DNA of 33,107 nt from Lachnospiraceae bacterium (GCA_022769665.1 JALEIR010000035.1:1-33107); one strand, 5' to 3'; positions 9,274-17,524 are shown, counted from the first letter of the stretch. Numbers and translations: made by a program. Notes: generated from the letters alone by a model not told the origin.

Positions 9274-10131
9274 TCATCTGTAAATTGCTTCTACAATTTC
9301 CTTTGCCATTTTTGGCTTGTTCATGGTATAGATATGAATATCGTTGACTCCGTTTTCCTGTAAATCCCGAATCTGTCGGATAGCGTAATCAATACCGGCT
9401 TTTCTCATATCATCGGGATTATCCCCGTAATTGGCGATAATATCTGCCAACGCTTTTGGAACGCTGGAACCTGCAAGGGTGATTGTGGTTCCAATCTGCT
9501 TGGCGGAAGTGATGGGCATGATTCCGGCGCAAATGGGAATTGTAATTCCCTTTTTTTCTGTTTTCTCCAGGAAATTATAATAAAAATCGTTGTCAAAAAA
9601 CAGCTGGCTGATGAGAAATTCCGCGCCTGCCTCCTGTTTCCTTTTTAGATTGTTCAAATCGGATTCCAGGCTGAAAGATTCGAAATGCTTTTCGGGATAA
9701 CATGCTCCGGACAAATGTAAGTCTGTATTGTCCTTCAAAAAGCACATCATATCACTGGCATGTGCAAAGTCGCGAGAGTCAAACTGCTCATCGATCATAT
9801 CTTTTGGACGGTCACCGCGGAGTGCAAGTACATGACCTACACCATTGTCCTTAAGAGCTTTGCAGACGTCCAACAACTGTTCTTTTTTGCTACCAACACA
9901 TGTGACATGTGCCATGGCATCTATACCTAAGTGATTCTGTATATAGGATGCTATTTCCACTGTTTTACCGGAACGGCTTCCTCCTGCACCATAGGTTACG
10001 CTGATAAAGTCAGGAGACAGTTTACCCATATCATCCAATATTTCAAATGCGGCTTCAAATTCACCGTCTTTTTTGGGAGGAAATACTTCAAATGAAATAG
10101 AGCGTTTGTTAGCAAAAATATTTTGTATCAT
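9274..10131 (-). CDS. metF: Methylenetetrahydrofolate reductase
   Basis: FAD-containing TIM-barrel enzyme that reduces 5,10-methylene-THF to 5-methyl-THF for methionine synthesis. 285 residues, the usual length of the short bacterial form. Motifs: SFEVFPPK (13-20) near the N-terminus, SVTYGAGGS, HVTCVG and LALRGDRP, all typical of MetF. The start is preceded by GAAAGGGA on the minus strand. It is a single-gene unit with its own promoter. No methionine riboswitch (SAM type) is visible in the roughly 45-base leader. In anaerobes this family can also serve one-carbon pathways, but no such genes are nearby. Confidence 0.95.
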   Translation of the reverse strand: MIQNIFANKRSISFEVFPPKKDGEFEAAFEILDDMGKLSPDFISVTYGAGGSRSGKTVEIASYIQNHLGIDAMAHVTCVGSKKEQLLDVCKALKDNGVGHVLALRGDRPKDMIDEQFDSRDFAHASDMMCFLKDNTDLHLSGACYPEKHFESFSLESDLNNLKRKQEAGAEFLISQLFFDNDFYYNFLEKTEKKGITIPICAGIMPITSAKQIGTTITLAGSSVPKALADIIANYGDNPDDMRKAGIDYAIRQIRDLQENGVNDIHIYTMNKPKMAKEIVEAIYR

Positions 10132-10174
10132 TATGAATCCCTTTCGTGTAGTAAAGTCCTAAAATTTTAAAAAC

Positions 10175-10203
10175 ATAGTATCATGGAAGATATAAATTTT
10201 CAA
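10175..10203 (-). promoter_or_regulatory. Sigma-A promoter of metF
   Basis: Minus strand TTGAAA (10198-10203), exactly 17 bases, TACTAT (10175-10180), about 45 bases ahead of the metF start. Confidence 0.65.
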
Positions 10204-10210
10204 GGCTTTC

Positions 10211-10239
10211 TTGCTTTTCGAAGCGGGATAGTGTAACAT
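10211..10239 (+). promoter_or_regulatory. Possible sigma-A promoter of the MoxR/VWA pair
   Basis: TTGCTT (10211-10216), 17 bases, TAACAT (10234-10239). Transcription would begin near 10246, which supports the downstream start codon at 10306 for the ATPase. Confidence 0.45.
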
Positions 10240-10305
10240 GGAAGTATGCAATTTTTCGTAGTAAAAGACAACATTGTCAGAAAGCAGGAAAGGATTAACG
10301 TATAT

Positions 10306-11133
10306 ATGGATAGCACAATGCAGCAGGAATTTCAGGGAACGGGTGAATATGTGGCAAGCGAGGAGCTGATGGCAAGCGTAAATATTGCCATTGCATTGAA
10401 AAAACCGCTTTTAATAAAAGGGGAACCGGGAACCGGCAAAACAATGCTGGCCGAGGCTGTGGCAAAGGCTCTGGGTAAAAAACTGATCATCTGGAATATT
10501 AAGTCGACCACAAAAGCCCAGGAAGGCTTATATGTGTATGATACAATCCAACGACTTTATGATGGACAGTTCGGTGAAGAGGGTGTAAACGATATTGCCC
10601 GCTATATTAAACTGGGAAAGCTGGGAGAAGCTTTCGACAGCGAGGAGCAGGTTGTTCTTTTGATTGATGAGATTGATAAGGCTGATTTGGAATTCCCCAA
10701 TGACTTACTCTGGGAACTGGACCAGATGGAGTTTTACATCAATGAGACAAAGCGTACCGTAAAAGCAAAACATCGTCCTATTGTTATCATTACGTCCAAT
10801 GCAGAGAAAGAATTGCCGGATGCATTTTTACGTCGTTGTATTTTCCATTATATTGATTTTCCCAATCAGGAGCTTATGGAAGAAATCGTTAGAGTTCATT
10901 TTCCCAATGTGGAAGAAAATCTTTTAAAGAATGCAATGGAAGTGTTTTATAATATCAGAACCATTCGCGATATTCGCAAAAAACCCAGTACTTCGGAATT
11001 GATTGACTGGGTCAACGCCCTTCAGATTGGTGGCATCCCTGCAGATACCATAAAAAAGGAACTGCCCTTTATCGGTGTTGTAGTAAAGAAAGATGAGGAT
11101 TTGGAGCTGGTTAGAAAGAATCCGATTATGTAA
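10306..11133 (+). CDS. MoxR-family AAA+ ATPase
   Basis: 275 residues from the start at 10306, which follows AGGAAAGGA (10286-10294); an in-frame ATG at 10246 would add 20 residues but lies about where transcription should begin. Walker A is GEPGTGKT (39-46), Walker B LLIDEID with the Asp-Glu pair at 121-122, sensor 1 is in IITSNAEKELPDAFLRR, and RR may supply the arginine finger. MoxR ATPases act as chaperone-like remodelling motors, usually with a VWA-domain partner encoded beside them, which is the case here. Only 9 bases separate it from the VWA gene. The substrate is unknown and no metalloenzyme or other client gene is adjacent. Confidence 0.9.
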   Translation: MDSTMQQEFQGTGEYVASEELMASVNIAIALKKPLLIKGEPGTGKTMLAEAVAKALGKKLIIWNIKSTTKAQEGLYVYDTIQRLYDGQFGEEGVNDIARYIKLGKLGEAFDSEEQVVLLIDEIDKADLEFPNDLLWELDQMEFYINETKRTVKAKHRPIVIITSNAEKELPDAFLRRCIFHYIDFPNQELMEEIVRVHFPNVEENLLKNAMEVFYNIRTIRDIRKKPSTSELIDWVNALQIGGIPADTIKKELPFIGVVVKKDEDLELVRKNPIM

Positions 11134-11142
11134 GGAGCAGCT

Positions 11143-12345
11143 ATGTTTATTCAATTTTTTCAAACACTTCGGGAAAAAGGTTTGCGTGTGACCCTCGGAG
11201 AGTGGCTGACCTTGCAGGAAGCTTTGGATAAAGGACTTTGCAACAGCTCTCTGACTCAATTTTATTATGTTGCACGTATGATACTGGTAAAAAGCGAGAC
11301 AGATTTCGATAAGTTTGACATGGCTTTTGAAGAATGTTTTAAGCCTGCGCAAAAGGAAACGGAAGTTGGACAGGAAATGCTCCGTTGGTTAGATAAATCC
11401 GATATGCTGGAATTGGCACATGAAGAGGCAAGAGCACACCTGAATCAGGTAGAAGACTTACAGGTGGACAAGGAGCAGGTTGAGGAAACATTTAAACAGC
11501 GACTTCGGGATCAGAACGAGGAGCATAACGGCGGAAGCTTTTGGATTGGCACCATGGGAAAGACTTCCTTCGGAAATATGGGAGGAAATGTTGGAGGTGT
11601 CCGTGTAGGAGGACAGACAGGATACCAGTCTGCTTTTTCTGTTGTCGGAGCCAGAAAATACAGGGATTTCAGAGATGACAGAGTGCTGGATAACAGGCAG
11701 TTTCAGCTTGCTTTCCGTAAGCTGAGACAATTTTCAAGCAAACTGGATATCCCGGAGACTGAACTGGATATTGACGGAACCGTAAACAAGACCTGCAATA
11801 ATGGCGGCTGTCTTCAGATTGTGATGCAGAAGCCTAGAAAGAATGCGGTAAAATTGCTTCTTCTCATGGACTCCGGCGGAACGATGATTCCGTTCAGCAG
11901 CCTTTTGAATGATTTGTTTCAGGCGGTGCATAAATCCAACCATTATAAGGATGTAAAGACTTATTACTTCCATAATTGCATTTACAGTAAATTGTACAAG
12001 ACGCCTGAGTGTGAAAACGGAGATTGGATTGATACGGAATGGATGTTCCGTAATGTTGACAGCGATTACAAGGTAATTATTGTGGGAGACGCTGCTATGG
12101 CACCGGAGGAGCTGTACTCGGACACGGGAAATTATAGAGGACCAAACAACGGCTTATCAGGATATGAATGGTTGAAGCTGGTGAAAAAAAAGTATAAGAA
12201 AGTAGTTTGGCTGAATCCCAAGATGGCACCCGGCCGTGCACCCTGGCGGGAAGCGGAAACTGCTATTAAAGAGCTTTTCCCTATGTATAAACTGACAGTC
12301 GACGGCCTGAATCAGGCTATGGTAAAGCTCATGATGAATAAATAA
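11143..12345 (+). CDS. CoxE-like VWA-domain protein, partner of the MoxR ATPase
   Basis: 400 residues, with AGGAGC just ahead of the start. The N-terminal half is helical and charged. A glycine-rich patch (NMGGNVGGVRVGGQTG) lies near residues 145-160. The VWA domain follows, with its metal-site motif at 243-247 reading DSGGT (family consensus DxSxS), so the second position is glycine. Later elements IIVGDAAMAPEEL and KKVVWLNPKMAP resemble the end of a VWA fold. It likely presents a target protein to the MoxR motor. A strong terminator follows, so the unit has only two genes. The family assignment rests on the gene pairing plus the MIDAS-like motif. Confidence 0.82.
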   Translation: MFIQFFQTLREKGLRVTLGEWLTLQEALDKGLCNSSLTQFYYVARMILVKSETDFDKFDMAFEECFKPAQKETEVGQEMLRWLDKSDMLELAHEEARAHLNQVEDLQVDKEQVEETFKQRLRDQNEEHNGGSFWIGTMGKTSFGNMGGNVGGVRVGGQTGYQSAFSVVGARKYRDFRDDRVLDNRQFQLAFRKLRQFSSKLDIPETELDIDGTVNKTCNNGGCLQIVMQKPRKNAVKLLLLMDSGGTMIPFSSLLNDLFQAVHKSNHYKDVKTYYFHNCIYSKLYKTPECENGDWIDTEWMFRNVDSDYKVIIVGDAAMAPEELYSDTGNYRGPNNGLSGYEWLKLVKKKYKKVVWLNPKMAPGRAPWREAETAIKELFPMYKLTVDGLNQAMVKLMMNK

Positions 12346-12355
12346 AATATCAGTA

Positions 12356-12397
12356 AGCCGGAATCCGTATATATAGACGGGTTCCGGCTAATTTTTA
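12356..12397 (+). terminator. Rho-independent terminator after the MoxR/VWA pair
   Basis: AGCCGGAA (12356-12363) pairs with TTCCGGCT (12382-12389), extended inward by CCG/CGG, and is followed by AATTTTT. Confidence 0.8.
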
Positions 12398-12448
12398 TGC
12401 GTTTTGACCTGAACGCAGATAAAAGATTTTGGCTAAAAAAGCTAAAAA

Positions 12449-13351
12449 TATAGTGGCTCAGTTGAAGCGATTGTATTGAACGGTAATTTTGCAAGAGAAG
12501 ATGTAAGTATGTGGGGAGCTGCTTTATGGGGCAGCGTGGATGATGTACCTACTGAGATTACGGCAAAAACATCTGAGACACCGATTTTTGGTGATGTATA
12601 TACCTATGGTGAAATTAACAGGCGTAGCAGCCCTTATGTATCTTTCGCACAAGATGTAACCGCTCGCACCATCCCCGGAACAGGTTATGAATTCTCTTTC
12701 TGGGTAAAGCTATCCGATGATTATATCGGAGCGCCGGAAGATGAGCGCGCTGTAGAATTTGCTCCATACTACAAAGACGCCAACGGAAAAGAAAATTATA
12801 GTATGGTTCTTACCGGCACTTATGAGAAGGTATTGGAGCCCGGTGTGTGGACTGAATTCTCGGGTTTGGTTGGTTTGCCTTACGATGCAACAGGGTTTGT
12901 TATCCGTATTGTGGAACAAGGAACGGATTATGGTAAGGGAAGATGTGTTTTAGGAAGCTATGCTGTTACAGGCGTTAAACTGAGCCCTTCTGTATATCCG
13001 GTTATTCCAAGCTATAGAAGTGGTAGCAACAATCAGGTTATTACAAAAGAGGCAACCTGTGAAGTAGGCTATGAATTAAAGGATTTGTCTGTTGATTGGG
13101 CATCTGCTACGGCAGCAAAAGAAGATAATAAGCTTAAAGTAAGCTTTACAAACAATTATGATGAGGTTCGTTTAAAGCTGCCTCGTACTTTGGATATGTC
13201 TACTTGTGCATATATCAAAGTTAACGTATCAAGTCAGAATGTGCCCATTGCTGTTAAGCTGTACAGAAAGGGACAGCAGGTAGACGTTGCGTATTACAAT
13301 GATATCAAGACATCTTGTTTAATTACAGCAATGACAAGCATACTCCGTTAA
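12449..13351 (+). pseudogene. Xylanase fragment 1: carbohydrate-binding region, both ends lost
   Basis: The open frame begins after a stop at 12443-12445, with no signal peptide and no ribosome site; the only available start is a TTG at 12476. The first part (VLNGNFAREDVSMWG ... YEFSFWVKL) reads like a CBM4/9- or CBM22-type carbohydrate-binding module, and a second beta-rich module follows (SVDWASATAAKEDNKLKVSF ... IAVKLYRKGQQVDVAYY). It ends out of frame at 13351 after about a dozen unrelated residues. The frame of the GH10 catalytic part begins at the same place (about 13310-13315). Both the secretion signal and the link to the catalytic domain are therefore missing. Upstream sits a tandem 9-base repeat, GCTAAAAA(A/T) at 12432-12449. 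Assignment of the CBM family is approximate. Confidence 0.75.
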
Positions 13352-14613
13352 AAACAATTACCTTCAACGGAGAAAAGCTGGAAGTGCCTACATTGTATTT
13401 CTCAAGAGCAGATGAAATTTTAAATAAACTGCTTGAGTGGAATAATAGTTATCCTGATGAGAAGATACAGGTGAGAGGTCATGTGCTGGTATGGCACAGC
13501 CAGACTCCGGAATGGTTCTTCCGGGAAGGCTACACAGTAGGACAGAAAGCTGACGGAAGTGAAAACTATGTTACTCCCGAAGTAATGAATCTGCGTATGG
13601 AGTGGTATATTAAGACTGTTTTGGAGCATTATACCGGAGAAAACAGTCCTTACAAGGATTTGTTTTATGGCTGGGATGTTGTAAATGAGGAAGTAAATAA
13701 CGGAGGAAGAGGTTATCGTACGGAAAAGGTATCTGCTATCGAACCTTTAAGCCAGTCTACACATGGTTCTAAGTCCAGCTGGTGGGCAGTATATCAGAGT
13801 AATGAATACATCATAAATGCGTTCCGTTTTGCCAATAAATATGCTCCTGCTGATTTGGAACTGTACTACAATGACTACAATGAGTCTGACAGCAGCAAAG
13901 TAAAGGATATCGTAACACTGTTGACTGATGTAAAGGAAGCAGAAGGTACCAGAATCGATGGCATGGGAATGCAGGGACACTATAAACTGAGTGATCCGAA
14001 ACTTTCCGACATCGAGAAAGCAATCCGTGCATATGCGGCAGTTGTGGGACAGGTACAGTTTACCGAACTGGATATGAAGGCAAGCACTGATATTACAAGT
14101 GAAGAAGTTCTTGCGGAAGAGTACGAGAAACAGGCAGAGCATTACCATGATATTTATATGCTGTTGCAGAAGCTGGATGCAGAAGACGGTATTGAAATCG
14201 GAGGAATTACCTTCTGGGGTACTGTTGATAAGTACTCCTGGCTACAGAGCAGGTCGAGTGTCGGAGGAGGTTCCGACGGCTTGCTGCCTCAGTGTCCTCT
14301 GCTGTTTGATTCCAATTACAGAGTAAAACCCGCATACTGGGCATTCGTAGATTATTCCATGGTAAATCCCGACTGGAATAAGGAAACGGAGGAGCCTGAA
14401 GTAGCAGAGGATACTCAGGAGGAATCAGCGGAAGAAGCTTCAGAGCCGGAACCTGTTGTTGCAGAGCCTGAGGCGGAAGTGACAGAGAAGAAGAGCAATC
14501 CCTTCGTTCCGATTGCAGTTGCTGTGGGGTTTGTTGCAGTTGCAGCAGTTGCCGGAACAGCAGTATTCTTCGGAAAGCGTAAAAAAGGTGTTGGCGGGCA
14601 GCCCACCGAATAG
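13315..14613 (+). pseudogene. Xylanase fragment 2: GH10 catalytic domain lacking its first strands, with C-terminal membrane anchor
   Basis: Family GH10 endo-1,4-beta-xylanase. RGHVLVWHSQTPEWFF is the GH10 strand-3 block; the acid/base glutamate is in WDVVNEE (Glu125 of the fragment) and the nucleophile in QFTELDM (Glu251). The fragment opens at LFNYSNDKHTPLK, so the first part of the barrel, including the conserved Asn-Glu-x-Met-Lys type motif, is absent. The C-terminus has a proline/glutamate-rich linker (about 362-394), one membrane span (about 397-419) and a basic tail GKRKK, as in cell-surface-anchored xylanases. The frame differs from the binding-module fragment upstream. No start codon with a ribosome site is visible, so the product is probably not made. 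Apart from the lesions the coding sequence is clean. Confidence 0.8.
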
Positions 14614-14637
14614 CATGAAATGGAGTAACAAAAATGA

Positions 14638-14666
14638 TTGACATTTGCCTTGGATGTCTGTATAAT
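14638..14666 (+). promoter_or_regulatory. Consensus sigma-A promoter of the T-box/tyrS unit
   Basis: TTGACA (14638-14643), exactly 17 bases, TATAAT (14661-14666): a perfect consensus promoter. Transcription should start near 14673. Confidence 0.9.
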
Positions 14667-14672
14667 TACTTC

Positions 14673-14959
14673 AAGTTTCATGGAATAAAAACAATACGAT
14701 GAAGAGAAAGAGTACTGTTAATCTACTTTTCACAGAGAGCTGCCGGGTGGTGAGAGGCGCGAAAAGCTTAACGGGAATACATCTCGGAGTAGCAAACCCA
14801 AATGCGTAATACGGCAGAGTAGGCTTTGACGGTAGGCCCCGATATCAGCCTGAGGTATTGACAGATACCTGCAAAGCTATAAAGCGTGAGCTTTATGGGA
14901 ACATTAGGTGGTAACGCGAGACAAGACTCGCCCTTTTGAAAGAGGGCGGGTCTTTTTTG
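14673..14959 (+). promoter_or_regulatory. T-box riboswitch, tyrosine-specific
   Basis: Leader RNA that senses uncharged tRNA-Tyr. It carries the stem I distal element CCGGGTGGTGAGAGG near 14744-14758, a likely specifier codon TAC (tyrosine) at 14778-14780, and the T-box AGGTGGTAACGCG at 14906-14918. The T-box UGGU should pair with the ACCA end of the tRNA, whose discriminator base in tRNA-Tyr is A. It is followed by the competing terminator at 14924-14958. When uncharged tRNA-Tyr binds, the antiterminator forms and tyrS is transcribed. This accounts for the 455 bases without a gene between the xylanase remnant and tyrS. The exact specifier assignment should be confirmed by folding. Confidence 0.92.
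14924..14958 (+). terminator. Regulated terminator of the T-box leader
   Basis: AGACTCGCCCT (14924-14934) pairs over 11 base pairs (one G-U) with AGGGCGGGTCT (14943-14953), then six T. Confidence 0.92.
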
Positions 14960-15068
14960 TCATCGTATCTTGTCTCTATTTCATGAGGAAAAGCATATTA
15001 CAAGTCGGAAAATGCACGCCGGGAATTGCCTGATGAAAGACAATTTGAAAGGTGAGAAGGAGGAAGAC

Positions 15069-16295
15069 ATGCAGATTTATGAGGAGTTGATTGCAAGAGG
15101 ACTTCTTGCACAGGTAACAAACGAGGAGGAAATAAGAGAGCTGATAAACAACGGTAAAGCAACTTTTTATATCGGCTTTGACTGTACCGCGGACAGCCTG
15201 ACAGCAGGACATTTTATGGCGCTGACATTGATGAAGCGTCTGCAGATGGCAGGGAATAAGCCCATTGCCCTGATTGGCGGCGGTACTACCATGATTGGTG
15301 ACCCTTCCGGAAGAACGGATATGAGAAAGATGCTGACCATTGAGGATATTCAGCACAATGCGGATTGCTTTAAGCGCCAGATGGAGAATTTCATTGATTT
15401 CTCCGAAGGCAAGGCATTGATGGTAAATAACGCGGACTGGCTGTTGAAGTTAAATTATGTGGAGCTGCTTCGTGAGGTGGGAGCATGTTTTTCCGTTAAC
15501 AATATGCTTCGCGCGGAGTGCTATAAGCAGCGTATGGAAAAGGGCTTAAGCTTCCTGGAGTTCAATTACATGATTATGCAGAGTTACGATTTCTATCACA
15601 TGTTCCAGCATTACAACTGTAATCTTCAGTTTGGCGGTGATGACCAGTGGAGTAATATGCTGGGAGGTACGGAGCTGATTCGTAAGAAGCTGGGTAAGGA
15701 TGCGCATTGCATGACAATTACTTTGTTGACCGATTCCCAGGGCAAGAAGATGGGTAAAACGGCAGGAAATGCTGTATGGCTTGATCCCAACAAGACATCA
15801 CCTTTTGATTTCTACCAGTACTGGAGAAATGTGTCCGATGCGGATGTTATGAAATGTATCCGGATGCTGACCTTCCTGCCCTTGGAGCAGATTGATGAGA
15901 TGGATAAATGGGAAGGCAGCCAGCTGAACCGTGCAAAGGAAATTTTGGCATATGAGCTGACCCAGATGGTTCACGGAACCGAAGAGGCAGAAAAGGCACA
16001 GGAGAGTGCGAGGGCTTTGTTTGCAGGTGGCGGAAGCGCCGCAGAAATGCCTACATGCGAGCTGGAGGAGGGTGATTTCTTCAACGGAACCATCGACATT
16101 CTTGGCGTTCTTGTAAAGGCGGGACTGACCGCTTCTCGTTCCGAAGCAAGACGTGCAGTGGAGCAGGGCGGAGTTACTGTTGACAACGAGAAGGTGACAG
16201 ATATTAAGGCCGCTTATGCACCGGAAGCCTTTGACGGGGAAGGCATTGTCGTAAAGAGAGGCAAGAAAAGCTTTAAACGTGTCGTGATGAAATAA
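15069..16295 (+). CDS. tyrS: Tyrosyl-tRNA synthetase
   Basis: Class I synthetase that charges tRNA-Tyr. 408 residues from 15069, chosen because AAGGAGG (15056-15062) precedes it; the open frame runs on upstream but without a ribosome site. YIGFDCTADSLTAGH (34-48) carries the HIGH-type ATP motif as TAGH, and KMGKT (227-231) is the KMSKS loop. The family blocks GGGTTMIGDPSGRTD and FGGDDQWSN are intact. The C-terminal S4-type RNA-binding domain (about 343-408) has SRSEARRAVEQGGVTVD. It is controlled by the T-box upstream. It is an intact, single-gene unit placed between damaged genes. Confidence 0.97.
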   Translation: MQIYEELIARGLLAQVTNEEEIRELINNGKATFYIGFDCTADSLTAGHFMALTLMKRLQMAGNKPIALIGGGTTMIGDPSGRTDMRKMLTIEDIQHNADCFKRQMENFIDFSEGKALMVNNADWLLKLNYVELLREVGACFSVNNMLRAECYKQRMEKGLSFLEFNYMIMQSYDFYHMFQHYNCNLQFGGDDQWSNMLGGTELIRKKLGKDAHCMTITLLTDSQGKKMGKTAGNAVWLDPNKTSPFDFYQYWRNVSDADVMKCIRMLTFLPLEQIDEMDKWEGSQLNRAKEILAYELTQMVHGTEEAEKAQESARALFAGGGSAAEMPTCELEEGDFFNGTIDILGVLVKAGLTASRSEARRAVEQGGVTVDNEKVTDIKAAYAPEAFDGEGIVVKRGKKSFKRVVMK

Positions 16296-16306
16296 AACAG
16301 GTATTA

Positions 16307-16331
16307 ATAGGAGCCGAAATTTGCAGAAAAT
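16307..16331 (+). repeat. Copy 1 of a 25-base imperfect direct repeat
   Basis: ATAGGAGCCGAAATTTGCAG and the next five bases match 16420-16444 at about 21 of 25 positions. Copy 2 forms the 5' arm of a hairpin; copy 1 has no nearby partner arm. It lies 12 bases after the tyrS stop. Confidence 0.55.
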
Positions 16332-16340
16332 ACTAAAGAA

Positions 16341-16380
16341 AGCACCAAATGATTTACTTTGTCATTTGGTGCTTCTTATT
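16341..16380 (+). terminator. Rho-independent terminator of tyrS
   Basis: Perfect 12-base-pair stem AGCACCAAATGA (16341-16352) / TCATTTGGTGCT (16362-16373) with a 9-base loop, then TCTTATTT. Confidence 0.85.
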
Positions 16381-16420
16381 TAGTTGAATATAATAAAAGA
16401 AATGCGATAGATAATGAGTA

Positions 16421-16477
16421 TAGGAGCTGAAATTCCCAGAAAACCAAATGAACTGGAATTTTGGCTCTTATTATTTT
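16421..16477 (+). terminator. Long hairpin after tyrS, terminator-like
   Basis: Bases 16421-16439 pair with 16453-16470 over about 18 base pairs, with one bulged C and a few G-U pairs, followed by TTATTTT. The 5' arm is copy 2 of the repeat at 16307-16331. It could be a second terminator behind tyrS or a barrier ahead of the regulator. Confidence 0.5.
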
Positions 16478-16558
16478 GAAATCAATATAACCTGATAAAA
16501 TAAGCATGATATGATATTATTTTAAACAAAATGCTTAAAACACAACAAAGGATAAAGA

Positions 16559-17083
16559 ATGGAAACATACAGAATCGGAGAAATTATCAGAGAACAGCGT
16601 AATAGAAGGAATATTTCTCAGGAGGAGTTATGCTTTGGCATCTGTTCCGTAACAACCCTATCACGAATCGAGAATGGCAATCAAAAGCCTTCTTTAAAAG
16701 TTGAAGAAGCACTGCTGGAACGTTTGGGACATAGTACGGACAATTTGATTGAAATATTGAATAATCTTGCACTGGTATATGCAAGTGAGAAAAGAAGTAA
16801 TAAGGCAATTTACATATTAAGATATTTAGTGAATACAATTGAAAAGAATAAAATGTGTATGGACGTAACTATAAAACACTATAATATGTTGATATGTAAT
16901 TTGGTTAAGCAATTAGTAATAAATGGAAATTATGAGGAAGCAGAAATATACAGCCAAAAAGGAATTGAATATTGCAAAAAAAATAAGAGATTAAATGGCT
17001 TTCCTGAATTATTATATTATAATGCAGTTGCCAACTCATACCTGAAAAGAAATGAAAGGAAGCTATATTTTAAGTCTATCTGA
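16559..17083 (+). CDS. XRE-family helix-turn-helix regulator, apparently shortened
   Basis: 174 residues; AAAGGA at 16546-16551 supports the start. Residues about 5-60 are a clear XRE/Cro-type helix-turn-helix (IGEIIREQRNRRNISQEEL ... TLSRIENGNQKPS). From about residue 64 the sequence is helical and TPR-like (NNLALVYASEKRSNKAIYIL ... GNYEEAEIYSQKGIEYCK), as in Rgg/PlcR-like peptide-responsive regulators. Such proteins are usually near 280-300 residues, so a large part of the TPR domain seems missing, apparently through an in-frame deletion at LIEILNN. The C-terminus (RNERKLYFKSI) runs into the binding-protein fragment and is probably not native. It may still bind DNA but is unlikely to sense normally. 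The TPR assignment is by pattern, not by search. Confidence 0.7.
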   Translation: METYRIGEIIREQRNRRNISQEELCFGICSVTTLSRIENGNQKPSLKVEEALLERLGHSTDNLIEILNNLALVYASEKRSNKAIYILRYLVNTIEKNKMCMDVTIKHYNMLICNLVKQLVINGNYEEAEIYSQKGIEYCKKNKRLNGFPELLYYNAVANSYLKRNERKLYFKSI

Positions 17084-17522
17084 CTTGAATTATGTAGAAG
17101 CATGTTTTAGTGGGTATCCAGCTAACATTGGGTTCCCAAGAACGATTGGGAATGGTATTTATGTAACGCCAAATATGCTTTATTTGAGCGGAAATTCAAA
17201 AGTGAAGGAGGGTGCAAAAGAGTTTTTACGATTCCTTGTGTCTGAAGAAAATCAATTGGAACTTACCCGTGAAGGAGATAGAGGGGGAAGTTCGTCTCTA
17301 CTTCCTATCAGGTTTGATGCGATAGAGAGGCAGTTGGAAATAAAAAAGGAAGAAAAATTTTACTTTTTATTGGAAAATGCACGCCCAAGTAATTGGTATG
17401 CGAAGGATATCATGTCTATGGTATATGAGGAATTGGAACCATACTTTGAAGGACAGCGAACTGCCGAGGAGGCTATGAGAATTTTGAATAACAGAGTTCA
17501 GCTATTTTTGGATGAGAGATAA
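17052..17522 (+). pseudogene. C-terminal fragment of an extracellular sugar-binding protein (ABC transporter)
   Basis: 156 codons that read like the last third of a family 1 extracellular solute-binding protein: SGYPANIGFPRTIGNG, YVTPNMLYLSGNSKVKEGAKEFLRFLVSEENQ and the terminal AEEAMRILNNRVQLFLDE. Full proteins of this type are 400-550 residues with a lipoprotein signal; here the signal, both ligand-lobe starts and any ribosome site are missing. It overlaps the end of the regulator by 32 bases in another frame, with the junction near 17060-17075. The intact gene would have delivered oligosaccharides to an ABC permease, which is not in this window. Confidence 0.72.
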
Positions 17523-17524
17523 GG

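Noticed and set aside
10141..10305. SAM or other riboswitch ahead of metF
   Set aside because: The leader is only about 45 bases from the promoter to the gene and contains no riboswitch-like stems.
12397..12453. 19-codon frame between the VWA gene and the xylanase remnant
   Set aside because: Starts in the T-run of a terminator with no ribosome site; not a credible signal-peptide remnant.
13290..13360. Programmed frameshift joining the two xylanase fragments
   Set aside because: No slippery heptamer is evident, and the GH10 barrel start is missing, so a shift alone would not restore the enzyme.
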